Below are positions 30,409 to 41,260 of a DNA stretch of 64,000 nt, one piece after another. Position 1 is the first letter of the stretch, and each line of letters opens with the position of its first letter. The DNA is from Rhynchopus euleeides. Lineage: Eukaryota; Euglenozoa; Diplonemea; Diplonemida; Diplonemidae. Where the stretch lies: positions 310,001 to 374,000 of the forward strand of contig OY723322.1 in NCBI GenBank assembly GCA_963210315.1, written 5' to 3'. The position numbers and the translations under genes were made by a program. A model generated the notes under the pieces. That model made no database searches. It was not told the DNA's origin and was given only the letters and a program-made list of their open reading frames with translations.

Positions 30409-31058
30409 GTAACGGACTTTTGGAACGTAACTATTTTAGAACGGACCGGGAAAAAATGGGCACGTCGCTACTTCGCGCTACTTCGTCGCTCGTAACGAGT
30501 AAAAATATCAGGTGGTTTATACACCGCCAATGTGAGGTGTGCGGGTGTATTCCTGAAGGATTCACTTCTGCGTCCACACTGAGTGATTTTGGAGTGATTT
30601 TCACTCCAAATTTCACTCCAGGAACATTGGATGCTGCAAGGTTGCAGGGGTTTCTGCAGTATTTGCCTTGAAAAAGCCAAAAAACATGATTTTTTCACGA
30701 AACTCGACATGTCCGTGCGTTATTATCCAAAAAATGGTCCCAGGGGGGTATTCTGGAGCCATCTCCACCAAAAACTACACCATCCGCCCGCAAAATTGTC
30801 CGAATAACGCAAGTTTTCATGAAAATAACGGAAAAATAACGCGTTATTTTAGGAGAAAACGTTTTCCAATTTTTTGACATCACGGAGTGGCCCCCTGGAG
30901 TGATATTTTACCCAAGAAAATTCTTTTAGGGGGGGTAGGGACCCGAGTTTCGGGTCAGATTCACCGGGAAATGCTGCCTTTTTTGGGGTCAAAAAATAAC
31001 GCAAAAATAACGTTATTACCGTTACTGGTAACGGAATAACGCCCAATGTATGTTTTAT

Positions 31059-31225
31059 GGTGGAAACGGGGTGGACGAATCTTTCAAATGCAGCAAGAGT
31101 TGGTCGGAAAAGCGAAACTCCGACCAACTTGGCTCTGTAACAAAATTGCACCACGAGGTGGAATTTTCGGTGGTTTTGCCCTTGAAACCGCCTCCTGAAC
31201 CTGCGTGGGAGGTATCGAGTTTTCC
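31059..31225. repeat. Continuation of the interrupted repeat unit
   Basis: It begins GGTGGAAACGGGGTGG and TTTCAAATGCAGCAAGAG and so resumes the unit broken at 29024. It ends at the composite TIR element. Confidence 0.65.
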
Positions 31226-31564
31226 CACACGGTGGACTCCAGCGGCCCTAGCGGGAGTCTGGGAGCGGGAGTCTGAGCGGGTGTCAAAGACTCCCGCTAG
31301 CGGGAGTCCAGACTCCCGCTAGCGGGAGTCTATACTCCCGCTAGGGGGAGTCTGACTCCCCCTAGCGGGAGTCTTTTCACCTATTTTCATCCATTTTTCC
31401 CATGATATAGTTACAGTCTACTGGCGTGGGGGGTAAAATCATGGTGGAAGAGGGATGGGGAGGGGCTTGTTTTGCTTCTGTCAGTTTCCCCGGACTCTGG
31501 ACTACCTACCTATCCTCCTGGTAGCGGCTACACCTGCGGAGGTGAGCGGTTAGAATTTGAGGTG

Positions 31565-32431
31565 TCAAAGTGCGGCCATCGCCTGTCGTAGTTGTGTTAC
31601 ACCTTGGGCAAGACAAGCCATCCTGCAGGCCTCATCTTCTTCGTCAGAACTGTCATCCCCCTCCTGCTGTACGCGTTGGTCAAGCGTGCTCAAAGTCGCC
31701 TCGGATGACACGAATGGTGTGAAAGTCGCCCCCAGCGGGATTGGCATTTTGCACAAGCAGAGCGATAATTTGCGGTGTCCTTCGGGGAACCGGAACAGGA
31801 AGTAGGGCGCGCTGATGGGTTCAACGAAGTCCTGTGTGTTGCAGTGCACAAACCCCTTCTGCAGCTGTGTCAACTGTGTGCAAAGAACATACACAGCCAA
31901 TCTATGAGCGTGTCGGGTGTGCAGACACGGACACAGGATGACTTCTCTATACCCGAGGATCCCGTCCTGCGACAGGTGCGCAACCTTCCAAGGCATGCCC
32001 GATGCGCGCCGCTTCTCTTCTGCCATCGCAAGATCTCTCTCGTAAGTTGCGGAGCTGGCGATTGTAACGGCATCTTTCTTGCGATGTCCGTTCTCTGCTT
32101 CTTCAAATTCGTCGTTGTTCTGCAGAGGCACTGCATCTTCTGGAGCCCACCAATGATGGAGACTGTGTACGTAGGCATTGCGCGTTGATCCCTTTTCGGC
32201 ATGCTCCATCAACCAGTGAAATATATGCCCTGAGATCCGAGCACGCAAGAAGGGAATCCGGGCTGACTCATCCTTGCATCCCCAGAAGCGCCAGGGGATG
32301 TCTGCATACCGGAAATGCATGAGGTCTGCAAGGGAGACAAAGAGGTAGCGGAACAAGCCCTTGTAGGTGTGTCCTGTGACAGGCAAGCACGACCTTCCGG
32401 AACTGAGCACCTGTCCCATGCTGCGACACAT
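31565..32431 (-). CDS. Element-encoded 288-aa protein, copy 1
   Basis: Unknown function; carried by the composite TIR element and perhaps the C-terminal part of its transposase. Seen: an N-terminal SGRSCLPVTGHTYKGLFRYLF segment split around aromatic residues, HIFHWLMEHA, a charged middle (NNDEFEEAENGHRKKD), and an acidic stretch EGDDSSDEEDEACRM near the end. It differs from the copy at 39859-40725 at only a handful of residues. The ATG directly follows the TGA of an upstream ORF in the same frame. I could not find a DDE/D triad, so transposase identity is only a guess. In this copy the upstream ORF is split by the hAT-like insertion. Confidence 0.55.
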   Translation of the reverse strand: MCRSMGQVLSSGRSCLPVTGHTYKGLFRYLFVSLADLMHFRYADIPWRFWGCKDESARIPFLRARISGHIFHWLMEHAEKGSTRNAYVHSLHHWWAPEDAVPLQNNDEFEEAENGHRKKDAVTIASSATYERDLAMAEEKRRASGMPWKVAHLSQDGILGYREVILCPCLHTRHAHRLAVYVLCTQLTQLQKGFVHCNTQDFVEPISAPYFLFRFPEGHRKLSLCLCKMPIPLGATFTPFVSSEATLSTLDQRVQQEGDDSSDEEDEACRMACLAQGVTQLRQAMAAL

Positions 32432-32485
32432 TCAGTGCAAGGTTTGTACAGGTCTTGTCGAATATTTTTTTGTTGTCTCATCCAG

Positions 32486-33145
32486 CAGGGGTGGAGCTTG
32501 AAATATGGGGTTGCGGGCTGGATCGGGTCAGATCGGGTCAGCCAATTTTTTCTTATGGGTTCCCCCCCGGTTCGTCTCAGAGATCAGTGCTCGGGCCCAG
32601 CCTCCCGCGAGGTACCGGAACCGATATGCAGCCCCGGACGCGCAAGGACTTGGTTACAAGACAAACACATGCCGTAGGGGGGGTCTGGGAGGCGGAGCTC
32701 CCAGCCGCCGGAGGCCACGGTAGTGAACATCTGTAACTTGCGGGCGTACGGATTCTGTGTGAGTTGGCTGCGTCCTCCTGAGAATACTGAGATTCCCTGA
32801 TGTAAAGGGCTTGGGTACAAGACAGGCACATGCCACAGGGGGGTCTGGGGGGCGGAGCCCCCCAGCCACCGGAGGCCACGGTAGTAAACGTCTGTTGCAC
32901 GGTACGGGTTGGGCAGCTTCATTTGTCCTCTATTGTGACTGTTTGAGGCCTGTGCTCATGTCGCTGGGGTCACTTTGCTCACGAAACGCCTCCTGGTCAC
33001 CTTGAGGCCCCAAGGCGAGGAGCCAACTTTTCCGGTTTCCCGAAAATCTATATTTTTTTTCTTTTTACCCCTGACCTGATTTTTTGTGAGGGCCTGCAGA
33101 AAATCAGGTCAGCTGACCCGAAAAAACCCCCAAGCTCCACCCCTG
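32486..33145. mobile_element. hAT-like non-autonomous element 2 (660 bp, 8-bp TSD, empty site known)
   Basis: The ends CAGGGGTGGAGCTTG and CAAGCTCCACCCCTG are perfect 15-bp TIRs. TCATCCAG is duplicated at 32478-32485 and 33146-33153. In composite copy 2 the same locus reads a single TCATCCAG (40772-40779), which is a natural empty site. Two copies of the GC-rich cassette GCCGGAGGCCACGGTAGT lie inside (about 32703 and 32869). Confidence 0.95.
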
Positions 33146-33369
33146 TCATCCAGTACCCTGATCAGCCGCATGGCGAGCCCCTTGCAGTCATGGAGTGCTG
33201 GGGTGACGTAGCGGGCATTGGGAAGCACACCTGCCAAGAGGGAGGGGTAGCCAGCCTCTTTCATCTCAGAGAGAGTCAGGTGCGGGTATCGATGCACCTG
33301 TTGATACCAGCGTTCTTCTGGGATGTCGCACAGTGAGCATCGGTGCCCTCGCCCCCCGCATCGCCTCAT
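33109..33369 (-). pseudogene. Upstream element ORF cut by the hAT-like insertion
   Basis: The frame begins MRRCGGRGHRCSLCDIPEE and runs through NARYVTPALHDCKGLAMRL, matching the 89-codon ORF at 40726-40995. After RVLD it runs into the inserted hAT-like element and ends there, so its last 20 or so native residues are lost. CSLC and the LHDCKGL segment are the only recognisable marks; the latter resembles a D/PLH-x-x-KG signature I have seen in transposon proteins, but I cannot name the family. Confidence 0.6.
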
Positions 33370-33634
33370 TGTTGCCCACCGCTGATCTATACTCCCGCTA
33401 GCGGGAGTTGGACTCCCCCTAGTTGAGACTCCCGAAAAGGGTTAAACCCGGTAGTGGTACCCTACCCCCGCTGGAGTCCACCGTGCAAGGCCGGATCAGC
33501 CCACGGGTGGGTTTGAGGAAGAAATCTGGGGGGGCAAATTTTGCTGCGACTTCCGGTTTCACCCGGCCGAACTCCAGCATCTATCCAGACCCACGGTGCC
33601 AAGCCGTTCGCCCGTGTCGCGATCATTCGCGGCT

Positions 33635-34015
33635 TCAGGCTGCCCCCGACGACACGTTTGTATCCTGCACCTTGCCATACTTCGCCTCCACCTTGTATAT
33701 GACGGAGAGCGCCCTCCTTCCGCATCGTTGCGACTTCCCTGACAGCGAACTTATCCATGTCAGGGAAGACATGGCGATGATTGCGTTGGCCACCTGGGTG
33801 CTGTGCTGGTGGAGCTCCTTGCTCAACACCGTTGCTAGGAGCCTTCTAATGGATCCCAGTGTCAGCACACTGCCCCCTTTTTTAACAGGGAAGGCCGTGC
33901 AAAAATCATGCACAATGTTCGTCGCCTCCGCAGCCTCGGGACTCTCTGCGCTCTTCTTCTTCTTAATCGACTTTGCCGCCGGCTTCGCTGCCGGCTTCGT
34001 TGTCGTCTTCCCCAT
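33635..34015 (-). CDS. Small basic protein, possibly histone-fold-like, copy 1
   Basis: A 126-residue protein carried in the right part of the composite element. The first 21 residues are a Lys/Ala/Pro tail (KPAAKPAAKSIKKKK). This is followed by two predicted helices, LGSIRRLLATVLSKEL and STQVANAIIAMSSLTWISSL, separated by a short loop. A basic tail plus this helix-loop-helix spacing recalls H2A/H2B-type histone folds, but no diagnostic residue is present and other DNA-binding folds fit equally well. The copy at 41261-41641 differs by one visible residue (Gln to Lys near position 70). Conservation between copies mostly reflects recent duplication, so coding status is not proven. Confidence 0.4.
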   Translation of the reverse strand: MGKTTTKPAAKPAAKSIKKKKSAESPEAAEATNIVHDFCTAFPVKKGGSVLTLGSIRRLLATVLSKELHQHSTQVANAIIAMSSLTWISSLSGKSQRCGRRALSVIYKVEAKYGKVQDTNVSSGAA

Positions 34016-34290
34016 TTTTGTGAATCAGGTCTGCGAGCTGGGATGGGTGGAAACGTCCGTTTCGTTTGGTGTGGCTGTACTTCAGTGACGAGTGCCACAT
34101 TGCATAGGTATCATGGGAAAAATGAGTGAAAATAGGTGAAAAGACTCCCGCTAGGGGGAGTCAGACTCCCCCTAGCGGGAGTATAGACTCCCGCTAGCGG
34201 GAGTCTATACTCCCGCTAGCGGGAGTTGGACTCCCCCTAGTTGAGACTCCCGAAAAGGGTTACCCTACCCCCGCTGGAGTCCACCGTGCA

Positions 34291-34640
34291 GGCATCTTTT
34301 TGCCCGATTCCTTCGATAAGGGAAAGGTTTCCGACAGATGTCATCTGGGAAATCAGTTTTCAGACCTCTGCATCTCGAATATCCGCCCCAACGGGCTGTG
34401 CCGATGCACCACCCGATTTCGGCCTCCAGCCACCCATCAGTGAAATATGGTGGAATTCTCTGATGGAGATTTGATGCCGTCAGTCATCGGGCGGACATCC
34501 TCCATGGCCCCAGAGGGGCAGGGAAGGATGTTCTACCTCGATCCAGGTGGCTAACGGGGTCGCTGGGGTGGCTCACAGTCAGGTCCCTCAGAACAGGTGT
34601 TTTTGCACCTGTTGATTTATTTGCCTTGTGCAAACCACTG
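34291..34640. other. Spacer, no gene seen
   Basis: The sequence is unique within the window and has no supported reading frame. Confidence 0.4.
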
Positions 34641-34938
34641 CCTTCCCAAGTAAATTGTCTTCCGCTCCACCTTTTTCAACATTTTTTTTTATCGGGAACT
34701 GCGCTGGAGCAGAACTGTTCGAGAACGCCATAGAACCCGGATTTTTTGGGCGGTCACACACCGCCCTGAATTTTTTTCTGGATTTTTTGCACCTCGATTT
34801 TTGGTTTCTCGGGCGAGGCCCACATGTGAAATTTTTTTCCGGCAAAAAAACCGGAACAATGCAACGTTCTGCGAAAACACAGTTCCCGATAAAAAAATGT
34901 TGAAAAAGGTGGAGTGGAAGACAATTTACTTGGGAAGG
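34641..34938. mobile_element. 298-bp foldback/MITE with 60-bp inverted arms
   Basis: The left arm (CCTTCCCAAGTAAATTGTCT to ATCGGGAACTG) and right arm (CAGTTCCCGAT to ACTTGGGAAGG) are near-perfect complements of about 60 bp. The middle is T-rich. No ORF and no clear target duplication. Confidence 0.85.
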
Positions 34939-37900
34939 CGAACTTTCCCAAAAATCGAAAAAATACCCCCCGGACAGAAAGGGTTAAAGCTGAAATTGGA
35001 GCCTGTTGGGGGGGGGGGGTTGGAGCAGGCCATATTTGTAATGTACGGGGCGCGCGGGGGGTGGGGGTTGGAGCAGGCCATGTTTAACCTGTTTCGATGA
35101 CCAACGGCCTGAAGATTCATTTGTATTATTGCATTGCCTTGTCCAAAAGGACCCCCTCGACGGAAGACTGCCCGCGCCCTCACGGAAATTGCGAAACCTG
35201 AAAGGGCGGGAGGCAGACGGTGGGGGGGGGGGGGGACATGGAGGGAGAAGAGGTGTGTGGAGACAAACTCACAGAAAAAACGAAAATGGAGATGAAGGAT
35301 GGCTGCAAGATAATCGTGTAAGTGCATGCAGAGATGTGATGAAAATTTTTCCGGCGTCCTGTGTGGCGAGCTGAGTTGAGAACTCTTGTTCTCTCCCAGG
35401 CTGGCGTGTTTGGCTGTGGTGGCCCACCCAGAGAACAAATAAAGGCTTCTTTTTTGGCTGTTCTAACAATTCCAACCAATTTCTTCGACAGATCCTCTCC
35501 TGACAGCCCCTGTGAGAAGGCGAAGGACGGGTAACACCGAGAGTCTCTTCTGGGAGCTTCTCCTGGCCGGACAGTGTCAGCTGTGTCAATGTGTCAAGTG
35601 ATGCCGATGAGCGCCCACTTTTGAGCGTTGTTTCCAGCCAGAAATCCTGACGGTATCGAACACTCTGGAACAAGACACCCTCACTGTTAGTGCAATGCGG
35701 GTGGGGGAGGAGTCCAGCTGAAGGAAGGGTCGGGGGGGAACAACCACTATGTATCCCTGTGCAAACAATGGCAAGCTACAATAAGGGCAAGCGATACGAG
35801 ATAAAACGGGGTAGAATAGAGTTGAAACATTCTTAAGACAACCGGATTGTGTGCGTGTGCCGCGCGTCCATTCGATGGCATCACGTGTAATTTTTGGCAA
35901 CAAAAGTATGCCAAGAGGCAAACCGCGGTGTGGAGTTGTGTCGACGATCAAGCAGCTGGAGGGCAGCTGAATTTAGTCTATCCACACCGGTTAGTGTTTC
36001 GGCAGATTTTTCAAACCTATGCGAAGCCACCCTATCCCATCGAACTCAGATTCTCGCCGAGTAGCGTGGCACAATAGTTGATGGGACCGTCGACTTTATT
36101 GTTGTGGCAAATCACGTGATTTAGATAATCGGCACACACATTCACTTAACCGCATGTTAACAAGCACGAGGGGCCAGTGGCCTCTCTGTGCGGGATATGG
36201 CTGATATAAAATGGAAGGAAATACACATCAAATAACAACATGTAGCGTTGGTACAAACAACAGACAGAACGAATAAAATGCCCCAGCCGTGCATGCCGTG
36301 ACACCCCGAGGGCAACAAGGAGCTTGGGCAATGCAGAATACAAGGGCCTGGGTAGATTTCGATATGCACGATTCCACGACAAACGGCGGGAAGAAATCGA
36401 TAGCGCCACCAGCAGCAATCAGTGTCTGGGCCATCGTGTGCCCTCTCAGCTCAGGACGCGCGCAATGCCCTACCCTGGAGGGGGTGGGCGGGCGGGCGGG
36501 TACGGGTGCGGGGTATACCCTACACAACACCGAGAGAACCGGATAAATAGAGAAATGGCAGCATCAGTAAAAAAAACGAGAACTCTAAAGGGTGTGTAGG
36601 TGGTGGTGGGAAATTCACTCTGCGCTACACCGCACCATCGTCGATGCGGTGGTGGCGCACTGTCGCCAGACTCTCCCTTCCCGGCAACTCAGGGTGACAG
36701 TGAAAGTTCCCGATGGGCCGTGTGTGGTGTTTTGTTGGGCAGGTGTGATGACTCGTTGTTGGGTTTTGAAAACTTTAGAGAAAAAAAAACATCGAATCAC
36801 GTTGAAAAAAGAAAGACATCAAGATGCCCTTTACCTCAAGGGCGCGGGCGGTGGGGGTCTTCTGTCCCGAACAACAGGACAATGGAAATCAGAATATGGC
36901 AGGCGAGAAGGAGGCACGATGAAACGAGCAAACCTTGCACTTGCACACAGGGACGGCGGTGTGATCACAGAGGGCGTGTATGGGGTGGGTGGAGATGTCT
37001 GCATCTGAAGGCAGACGACTAGAAAATGAGGCATCGCCAAATACACAGTAAAAAGGAATGTCACAGGCTTGCGAAAGCTCCACCACCCTACGGTCATCAC
37101 ACCACCGAAACAGAGGATAGATGCGGGTTGCTGTAATTGCATGGGTTTTGCACTTTTCTGTGTTCTTGTTCAAACGATTTTGAATGATTCGTCTGCCCGT
37201 GCCCGTGCCCCCGGCAGCCCATCAGTGATGGGCACCGGGATATTCTGGCCGCACGGTGGCATATATTGTGTAAACAGCCCACCTGGGGCTGACGAGAACG
37301 GCATCGTATCTCAAACAGTTTTTCGGGGGCAGGTGTGGGGCTGGGCGGGGAGTTGCAGCTCAGCGAAAAGCGGAAAGTGGTTGGGAAAGATTCATGGACA
37401 TGTTTGCCCGATGCTCGTTGAATTGCCACAAGGCATAAGGCGGTAACGGCAGCGCATCAGTGATTCGATGACGCGGCCCAGAACGCAATAGGCAATGTCA
37501 GGATTCTTGGTTGGCTGTATTCTTGTGTTCCTGAATAGCGGCATTGCTTTGGAGTACTGAAGCGCAACCCGTTGTCCCTCTCAGCCTGACGGGCTAGAGG
37601 GACAACGAAGGGAAGCGAAGCTCAGCGAGCCGCACCGACACGATGGACACCTTGAGACCAAGACATGACTTCTGGATAACGTGACTAGTTGCCTCCATTT
37701 TCTATCCTTGCTCAACGCACATCGCAGCACAGAACAGAACACTTCATATCACTTGGCACGTGGTGTAAGTGAGCGCAGAAACACATCATTTGTTGTGAAC
37801 GGGTTTTCAATTTTTTATCATCTCGACAACCAAGAAAGGTATACGTGTGACCGGTAATGCACATCTGCTGCCAGAAGGCTTGTACTATCCGGTCAACGCA

Positions 37901-39541
37901 GGTCGTATTTCGGAGGAACGTGGCACCTCGCCACAAAGAACAATGAAGATGAAGATGACATTTCGACATAATCAGGTGAAGCAGACTTGGCCCTCCTTGT
38001 CCCCCCTCCCCCCTCCCATCTCGACGCGTAGTGGTCGCACTTCACTTCCCTCCGTGCTGGTTCATTTTGTGGCTCACAGGATCCGGGGAGGGTCTGGCCC
38101 CACCCCCCTGTTGCCAGGGATCCAGACACAAAAAGGTTGGCAAAGGCCACTGAAGGGCTCCCAGAGAGCGCCAGATCCAGTTTCTTCATCCTGAACACGC
38201 GTGGTGGCTCCAAAATGACCAAGGGCAAAACCAATGCCAGATGCAGAAGGCAAGTGTGGCGTGCTGTAGGCCCATCACCCATGGTTTCATTTCCACATTT
38301 TTTGTGACAAGCGACGATGATGAATAGGCGGGGACCAACATGCTCGATGTGCCAGAAGGCGTTGGTCAGGCGTGTTCATTCTTTGAACGACTTGAACGAG
38401 TTCTGTTATTTTGAGGTGACGACAACCACATGCTTTGAGAGCACCGCTCCTCGATCTGCGCTGTCTGTTCCAGGCCCATTCTCTGAGCCATTTTCACGGT
38501 GGCTTTTTGAGTAGTTTGGTTTTTTCATTCTCCCAGCCGATCGCTCAGAACGATGTTAGGCTCTGGTGTTAGACCCTTCGTTATTTTCGTTTCTTTGTGA
38601 AAACGGGCGGAGCGTGGATGCTCGCATATTCGCAAATGGTTGTTTGAAAAGGGTTTAGGGGGGGATTCCACCCGCCAAGAATTCAAACGGCAGGCTTTTT
38701 AGTTTCTTCTGATTTTTTCATTCTTCAGGATGATCAGGGTGGGCGGGCCGAAGGGATCTACCCCATCGACATCACGCTTCGTTCGAACAGTAACCCATGC
38801 TGCTCTCGCTTGGGCACTAGGGAAGGTCTTTTTTTTTTTTTTTAACTTCGTTCCCGTCCCCCCACGTTGTGCGCTACGTCGTTGTAGCGTTGGCTCACTC
38901 GTGTGCTTCTTTCCGGGGTCGGGTCAGGGATAGTGCCCTGTGTGGTGCCGTTTTTTTCCCGCAGAGCGGGTGGGTTGCCGTGCGTCGACACGGAGACACC
39001 TCCCCATTAAAAGCCAAAGTTTTTGTGTTGAGACGTCTTCACCTGATATGGCAAAGGTCCTGTTCGTTGGTTTCCCCCTGGTCTGTCGCGCCCATCAGGG
39101 TGCGTGGACAGGGCCCGTACTTTGTTTTCATTCGTGCGGTCTTTTCTCCCCCCCACCCTTCTCGTTCATGTTATTATTTGGTTGCTTCGTGGCAGTGTGC
39201 TGCATCATGAACGGCAGTGCCGTACACGGCACCGCCGAGGTCTAGCATTAACTTGTTTCAACTCCGGGAGATGCTTATTCGTTATTGACATAGAGATTGC
39301 AGGACAAGGGAATAGAAAAAGGGGCAGGGGATGGACACAAGCCGCATCCAGGACTCAGGGGGTTGATACTCTCAGCTGATGCCACAGGCAGGTGCGTTGT
39401 GGGTGGCAAAACTTGCAGAGGCAATTGCCTGCCGAATCAGACCCACCACCTTTCCATGAGCACGGCATGTTTTTTCCGGCCCGTACGACGGAAAACATCT
39501 TCTTTTCTGTGGACACGCTCTTCGGATTGTTGACCGATTCC
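34939..39541. other. 4.6-kb spacer without a convincing gene
   Basis: It contains many frames of 60-140 codons, none with a recognisable motif. The minus-strand frame 35269-35673 and the region 36590-37450 are the least repetitive. A hairpin lies at 37572-37607. G-runs occur at 35222-35233. Short G/T-rich repeats (GGTTGGAGCAGGCCAT, twice, 35020-35085) are present. No element ends were identified. Confidence 0.4.
37572..37607. repeat. Short stable hairpin
   Basis: GTTGTCCCTCT and AGAGGGACAAC pair over 11 bp around an inner 4-bp stem (AGCC/GGCT) with a one-base bulge. The function is unknown and chance is possible. Confidence 0.6.
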
Positions 39542-39858
39542 TACACGGTGGACTCCAGCGGCCCTAGCGGGAGTCTGGGAGCGGGAGTCTGAGCGGGTGT
39601 CAAAGACTCCCGCTAGCGGGAGTCTATACTCCCGCTAGGGGGAGTCTGACTCCCCCTAGCGGGAGTCTTTTCACCTATTTTCATCCATTTTTCCCATGAT
39701 ATAGTTACAGTCTACTGGCGTGGGGGGTAAAATCATGGTGGAAGAGGGATGGGGAGGGGCTTGTTTTGCTTCTGTCAGTTTCCCCGGACTCTGGACTACC
39801 TACCTATCCTCCTGGTAGCGGCTGCACCTGCGGAGGTGAGCGGTTAGAATTTGAGGTG

Positions 39859-40725
39859 TCAAAGTGCGGCCATCGCCTGTCGTAGTTGTGTTACACCTTG
39901 GGCAAGACAAGCCATCCTGCAGGCCTCATCTTCTTCGTCAGAACTGTCATCCCCCTCCTGCTGTGCGCGTTGGTCAAGCGTGCTCAAAGTCGCCTCGGAT
40001 GACACGAATGGTGTGAAAGTCGCCCCCAGCGGGATTGGCATTTTGCACAAGCAGAGCGATAATTTGCGGTGTCCTTCGGGGAACCGGGACAGGAAGTAGG
40101 GCGCGCTGATGGGTTCAACGAAGTCCTGTGTGTTGCAGTGCACAAACCCCTTCTGCAGCTGTGTCAACTGTGTGCAAAGAACATACACAGCCAATCTATG
40201 AGCGTGTCGGGTGTGCAGACACGGACACAGAATGACTTCTCTATACCCGAGGATCCCGTCCTGCGACAGGTGCGCAACCTTCCAAGGCATGCCCGATGCG
40301 CGCCGCTTCTCTTCTGCCATCGCAAGATCTCTCTCGTAAGTTGCGGAGCTGGCGATTGTAACGGCATCTTTCTTGCGATGTCCGTTCTCTGCTTCTTCAA
40401 ATTCGTCGTTGTTCTGCAGAGGCACTGCATCTTCTGGAGCCCACCAATGATGGAGACTGTGTACGTAGGCATTGCGCGTTGATCCCTTTTCGGCATGCTC
40501 CATCAACCAGTGAAATATATGCCCTGAGATCCGAGCACGCAAGAAGGGAATCCGGGCTGACTCATCCTTGCATCCCCAGAAGTGCCAGGGGATGTCTGCA
40601 TACCGGAAATGCATGAGGTCTGCAAGGGAGACAAAGAGGTAGCGGAACAAGCCCTTGTAGGTGTGTCCTGTGACAGGCAAGCACGACCTTCCGGAACTGA
40701 GCACCTGTCCCATTCTGCGACACAT
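39859..40725 (-). CDS. Element-encoded 288-aa protein, copy 2
   Basis: Same protein as 31565-32431, with differences at about five positions (for example MCRRMG for MCRSMG and WHFWG for WRFWG). The ATG follows directly after the TGA of the 89-codon ORF at 40726-40995, in the same frame, in both copies. This invites either re-initiation or a single protein divided by a stop. No known catalytic motif is recognised. Confidence 0.55.
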   Translation of the reverse strand: MCRRMGQVLSSGRSCLPVTGHTYKGLFRYLFVSLADLMHFRYADIPWHFWGCKDESARIPFLRARISGHIFHWLMEHAEKGSTRNAYVHSLHHWWAPEDAVPLQNNDEFEEAENGHRKKDAVTIASSATYERDLAMAEEKRRASGMPWKVAHLSQDGILGYREVILCPCLHTRHAHRLAVYVLCTQLTQLQKGFVHCNTQDFVEPISAPYFLSRFPEGHRKLSLCLCKMPIPLGATFTPFVSSEATLSTLDQRAQQEGDDSSDEEDEACRMACLAQGVTQLRQAMAAL

Positions 40726-40995
40726 TCAGTGCAAGGTTTGTACAGGTCTTGTCGAATATTTTTTTGTTGTCTCATCCAGTACCCTGATCAGCCGCATGGC
40801 GAGCCCCTTGCAGTCATGGAGTGCTGGGGTGACGTAGCGGGCATTGGGAAGCACACCTGCCAAGAGGGAGGGGTAGCCAGCCTCTTTCATCTCAGAGAGA
40901 GTCAGGTGCGGGTATCGATGCACCTGTTGATACCAGCGTTCTTCTGGGATGTCGCACAGTGAGCATCGGTGCCCTCGCCCCCCGCATCGCCTCAT
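40726..40995 (-). CDS. Element-encoded 89-aa upstream ORF, copy 2
   Basis: The intact version of the ORF that is split in copy 1. It starts MRRCGGRGHRCSLC, contains NARYVTPALHDCKGLAMRL, and ends TRPVQTLH just before the 288-codon ORF in the same frame. The Cys-rich start (CGGRGHRCSLC) could bind a metal ion. It may be the exposed part of a larger transposase whose 5' part is missing. Function unknown. Confidence 0.5.
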   Translation of the reverse strand: MRRCGGRGHRCSLCDIPEERWYQQVHRYPHLTLSEMKEAGYPSLLAGVLPNARYVTPALHDCKGLAMRLIRVLDETTKKYSTRPVQTLH

Positions 40996-41260
40996 TGTTG
41001 CCCACTGCTGATCTATACTCCCGCTAGCGGGAGTTGGACTCCCCCTAGTTGAGACTCCCGAAAAGGGTTAAACCCGGTAGTGGTACCCTACCCCCGCTGG
41101 AGTCCACCGTGCAAGGCCGGATCAGCCCACGGGTGGGTTTGAGGAAGAAATCTGGGGGGGCAAATTTTGCTGCGACTTCCGGTTTCACCCGGCCGAACTC
41201 CAGCATCTATCCAGACCCACGGTGCCAAGCCGTTCGCCCGTGTCGCGATCATTCGCGGCT

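Larger units (their letters stand above)
29025..31052. mobile_element. 2.03-kb TIR element with CGTTATTACC arrays, 6-bp TSD
   Basis: The left end CATACATCGGGCGTTATT and the complement of the right end CATACATTGGGCGTTATT match, and the match continues through GTTACCAGTAACGGTAAT. TTTTAT flanks both ends (29019-29024 and 31053-31058). It sits inside a tandem repeat whose two halves can be aligned across it. It carries no transposase ORF, but it holds a nested TIR element at 29847-30408. The superfamily is not assigned. Confidence 0.82.
31228..34288. mobile_element. Composite TIR element, copy 1 (interrupted by a hAT-like insertion)
   Basis: The ends CACGGTGGACTCCAGCGG and CCGCTGGAGTCCACCGTG are mirror images, and about 190 bp inward remains inverted-repeated. 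Within these arms the palindrome ACTCCCGCTAGCGGGAGT occurs in tandem. CA flanks both ends (31226-31227 and 34289-34290). A further right-type end sits internally at 33386-33485, splitting the element into a 2.26-kb part with the 288-codon ORF and a 0.8-kb part with the 126-codon basic ORF. A hAT-like element (32486-33145) is inserted in it. Copy 2 at 39544-41871 is nearly identical, so both spread recently. Confidence 0.88.

Noticed and set aside
31228-34288. Assigning the composite element to Tc1/mariner because of 2-bp flanks
   Set aside because: Flanks are TA in one copy and CA in the other, and the encoded proteins show no mariner catalytic pattern; superfamily left open.
35269-35673. 134-codon minus-strand frame
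   Set aside because: Lacks any domain-like pattern and no splice sites or start could be tied to it; kept only as a least-repetitive stretch.
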